Shown here: positions 5,016 through 6,693 of the stretch, in pieces | Layout of the letters: every line of letters starts with the position of its first letter | Position numbering within the stretch: the stretch's first letter is position 1 | NCBI GenBank assembly: GCA_017513365.1 | Contig: JAFXFY010000075.1 | Span: 1-6,693, forward strand | DNA: 6,693 nt | Direction: 5' to 3' | DNA from: Alphaproteobacteria bacterium | Lineage (GTDB): Bacteria > Pseudomonadota > Alphaproteobacteria > CAAHEQ01 > UBA3637 | Notes under the pieces: generated by a model | The model's database searches: none | What the model was told of the DNA's origin: nothing | What the model saw: the letters and a program-made list of their open reading frames with translations, nothing else | Made by a program: the position numbers and the translations under genes

Positions 5016-5969
5016 TTATTTTTGCTCCATATCTTTAAAAATGCCTTTTAATCCAACGGGATTTATCGAAATAATTTCAATATTTGGATAATAAATATTC
5101 GCAAAGTTTTTAAATTTTTTATAGGTATCAACAATTGTTTCTGTTAAAAAATTTCCACCTTGTTCTTCTTTATCAAAGTATCCAACATTACTGGTACAAT
5201 CACATCCGACCAAATAAATTCGTTTTGGGTTTGTCCATAAAGCGAATTGTAATGCCGGAAATACAATCGAACCAAAACATCCTAACGGTTTAACACTAAT
5301 ATCATGAACAAATTGCGGGGTAAAAAAAGGAATATTCATCCAATCTGTACGATAACGATATGCATCGGAAATAATAGCATTATTTTCTGGAATAATCCGA
5401 TGTGTTTGCGTTTCGTATTCGGTTGTTAAGCCATAAAATTTAACACACTGACCCGATCTATATGAATCAATTCGTGAAAGATATTCCTTGGACCCCGAAT
5501 AATCCTGAATAAACAAATAATCTAAATCTATACCGATATCAATTGCACGATTAACACCAATATGAATAGCATTTGGAAGAGGAATATACTTTTTTGCCGA
5601 GGGTCCAGTTGCAATCAAAACAATATCTTGACCAGCATGCTTATTTTTAAAAGGAAGAAATGTCTTTTGATGTAATAGAGCAGTCGATAAATTATGCTGC
5701 ATCAATCGATTTATTATCTCATAGTTAATTGGAAGAAAGCTATCTTTTAAAAAATCCTCACATGATTTCAACTTGTTTTCAAAAAGCTCTATTTTTTCTA
5801 CAATATCACGTCCTATTGTTTCTTTACCTGCTAACATCTTCAAGGCATCATATTCACCAACTGTTAGAGTTACTTTTTTTAGCGGATAAATATATTTCTG
5901 ACGGAATTTTTTTCGTTTTTTTCGATCGAAGATTAACAAAGCTATTATTTGATATAAAATTTTCTTCAT
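5016..5969 (-). CDS. DUF115 / MptE-like Rossmann-fold protein, probable surface-glycan enzyme
   Basis: This 317-residue protein belongs, by motif, to the DUF115 (6-hydroxymethylpterin pyrophosphokinase MptE-like) group. Members range from archaeal pterin kinases to bacterial proteins in flagellar and capsular glycosylation, and the fold recalls GT42 sialyltransferases. The N-terminal 35 residues are hydrophobic then very basic. A helical segment follows to about residue 100. The nucleotide-binding region begins with IVLIATGPSAKKY (116-128), with the GPS signature at 122-124, and continues with IGVNRA (137-142) and LDYLFIQD (149-156). Towards the C terminus come GSIVFPALQFA (233-243), RIYLVGCDCTS (250-260) and ISINPVGLKGIF (300-311). 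AAGGAG lies 11 bases upstream of ATG 5969, inside the end of the upstream gene, and only three bases separate the two. A glycan or nucleotide-sugar role is inferred from context; a pterin role is unlikely here. Confidence 0.75.
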   Translation of the reverse strand: MKKILYQIIALLIFDRKKRKKFRQKYIYPLKKVTLTVGEYDALKMLAGKETIGRDIVEKIELFENKLKSCEDFLKDSFLPINYEIINRLMQHNLSTALLHQKTFLPFKNKHAGQDIVLIATGPSAKKYIPLPNAIHIGVNRAIDIGIDLDYLFIQDYSGSKEYLSRIDSYRSGQCVKFYGLTTEYETQTHRIIPENNAIISDAYRYRTDWMNIPFFTPQFVHDISVKPLGCFGSIVFPALQFALWTNPKRIYLVGCDCTSNVGYFDKEEQGGNFLTETIVDTYKKFKNFANIYYPNIEIISINPVGLKGIFKDMEQK

Positions 5970-5972
5970 TAC

Positions 5973-6693
5973 TTATTGTTCTCCTTTAAAGTATTTCCAA
6001 TAAACCGGGATTTTGCAAATTTTAATAACTTTCTTTCCGGATTTAGTTATTTTATTGCTGTATAACCATTTCATAAATTTTGATGGTTTCGGGCATAACA
6101 CACGTTTAACCTTTAACGAACGGGGCCCAATGACTTCATCAATGGTTGTATTTGAATAAAAACTTTCAGTCTTTAAAAATTTATCTTTGACATAATTAAA
6201 AGCTTTGGTAAAACCTTCATCCGGCAGAGGAACGCCATAGGACCAGTGTTTACACTTCATTTGTAAAATGCGGGAAGGAATGTCATATTGCTCTTTCAAA
6301 CGGATACATAATTCTTCGGCATAATGGTGCCAATCCAATTTTTCATCAAAGCGAATATGATGTTTTTGAACCAATGAGGAATGGATAATTAAGCACATAC
6401 AATCAAATGTTTCCACTTTTGTTCCAACCGGTACATTTTTACCAATAACGGCATGACAAGACCCGTCTTTATGAGATGCTTCAATTTGCCCAATATAGAA
6501 TTTTTTGGCTTTATTGCCACGTATTTTTAACTTTGTTCCAAACGTGCCGTAAATTGATTTTTTATCCAACGTTTGGACAGTCGGTAACCAATTTTGTTTT
6601 GCTTGCCAATCTTCATGACAAAAAATAAACCAATCGGGCTTAGAATAATCATATGTATCCAAAAAATGATTATAGCGAAGGGGAATGGCTATA
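5973..6693 (-). CDS. Glycosyltransferase, family-2-like (PF13712 type), N terminus beyond the window
   Basis: The frame is open to the window edge, so the gene is cut at its 5' end. A TTG codon at 6662 could be mistaken for a start, but ten more in-frame codons (beginning IAIPLRYNHF) precede it. Of 239 visible residues, DWFIFCHEDW (20-29) matches the HxD-type donor/metal-binding strand of this glycosyltransferase group. ETFDCMCLIIHSSL (94-107) and FDEKLDWHHYAEELCIRLK (115-133) correspond to the acceptor-side segment that normally ends in a D/E-E/D-x-C-x-R pattern. KCKHWSYG (146-153) follows. The C-terminal 35 residues are basic and hydrophobic (KKVIKICKIPVYWKY), possibly membrane-associated. 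It is upstream of, and probably co-transcribed with, the DUF115-like and pyruvyl-transferase-like genes. The acting sugar is unknown. The promoter must lie outside the window. Confidence 0.8.
   Translation of the reverse strand, partial: IAIPLRYNHFLDTYDYSKPDWFIFCHEDWQAKQNWLPTVQTLDKKSIYGTFGTKLKIRGNKAKKFYIGQIEASHKDGSCHAVIGKNVPVGTKVETFDCMCLIIHSSLVQKHHIRFDEKLDWHHYAEELCIRLKEQYDIPSRILQMKCKHWSYGVPLPDEGFTKAFNYVKDKFLKTESFYSNTTIDEVIGPRSLKVKRVLCPKPSKFMKWLYSNKITKSGKKVIKICKIPVYWKYFKGEQ

Noticed and set aside
1..6693. CRISPR array or insertion sequence
   Set aside because: No regularly spaced direct repeats, transposase motifs or terminal inverted repeats with target duplications were seen.

Overview
This window is an AT-rich stretch of a bacterial chromosome. 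Hand counts give roughly 22% to 55% G+C in the segments I tallied. It carries a bacterial proline tRNA with an encoded CCA end, a lipoprotein-like redox protein, phage tail-fibre genes and surface-glycan enzymes. These suggest a Gram-negative, possibly host-associated organism. An uncultivated low-GC alphaproteobacterium is my best guess, but nothing in the window proves it.

Left part (1-1350): three closely spaced plus-strand genes encode the end of a membrane protein, a helical protein of unknown function, and a membrane-anchored thioredoxin-fold protein with a glutaredoxin-type CPYC centre. They end at a hairpin terminator shared with a convergent minus-strand gene for a VanX/DdpX-type D-Ala-D-Ala dipeptidase (1347-1988). 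All of that enzyme's zinc-site and catalytic residues are visible.

Middle part (1989-2737): an intergenic region holds a tRNA-Pro(UGG) gene with its own promoter and terminator. Just downstream is a GC-rich island (about 2400-2535). It is preceded by an extended -10 promoter, can fold with a long-range closing stem, and ends at a T run. I read it as a candidate undescribed structured RNA. Its two arms resemble the two halves of the tRNA T-arm, so an old tRNA-derived or attachment-site origin is possible. Next comes a near-consensus promoter (TTGACA-17-TATATT). It fires into two successive terminator-like hairpins before the next gene.

Right part: 2738-4077 is a two-gene phage tail-fibre cassette, a trimeric fibre-like protein plus a small fibre-associated protein, translationally coupled by a 1-base overlap. 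No other phage genes are visible. The fibre's N-terminal part and stalk are about 43-44% G+C and its C-terminal tip about 32%, consistent with tip exchange. Convergent to it, 4115-6693 is a tightly packed minus-strand surface-glycan operon. It contains a polysaccharide pyruvyl transferase family protein, a DUF115/MptE-like protein and the C-terminal part of a family-2-like glycosyltransferase cut by the window edge. Two of these proteins share a similar basic N-terminal segment, possibly a common membrane or complex anchor. The pairing of an orphan fibre cassette, a candidate RNA and glycan genes beside a tRNA looks like a variable accessory locus.
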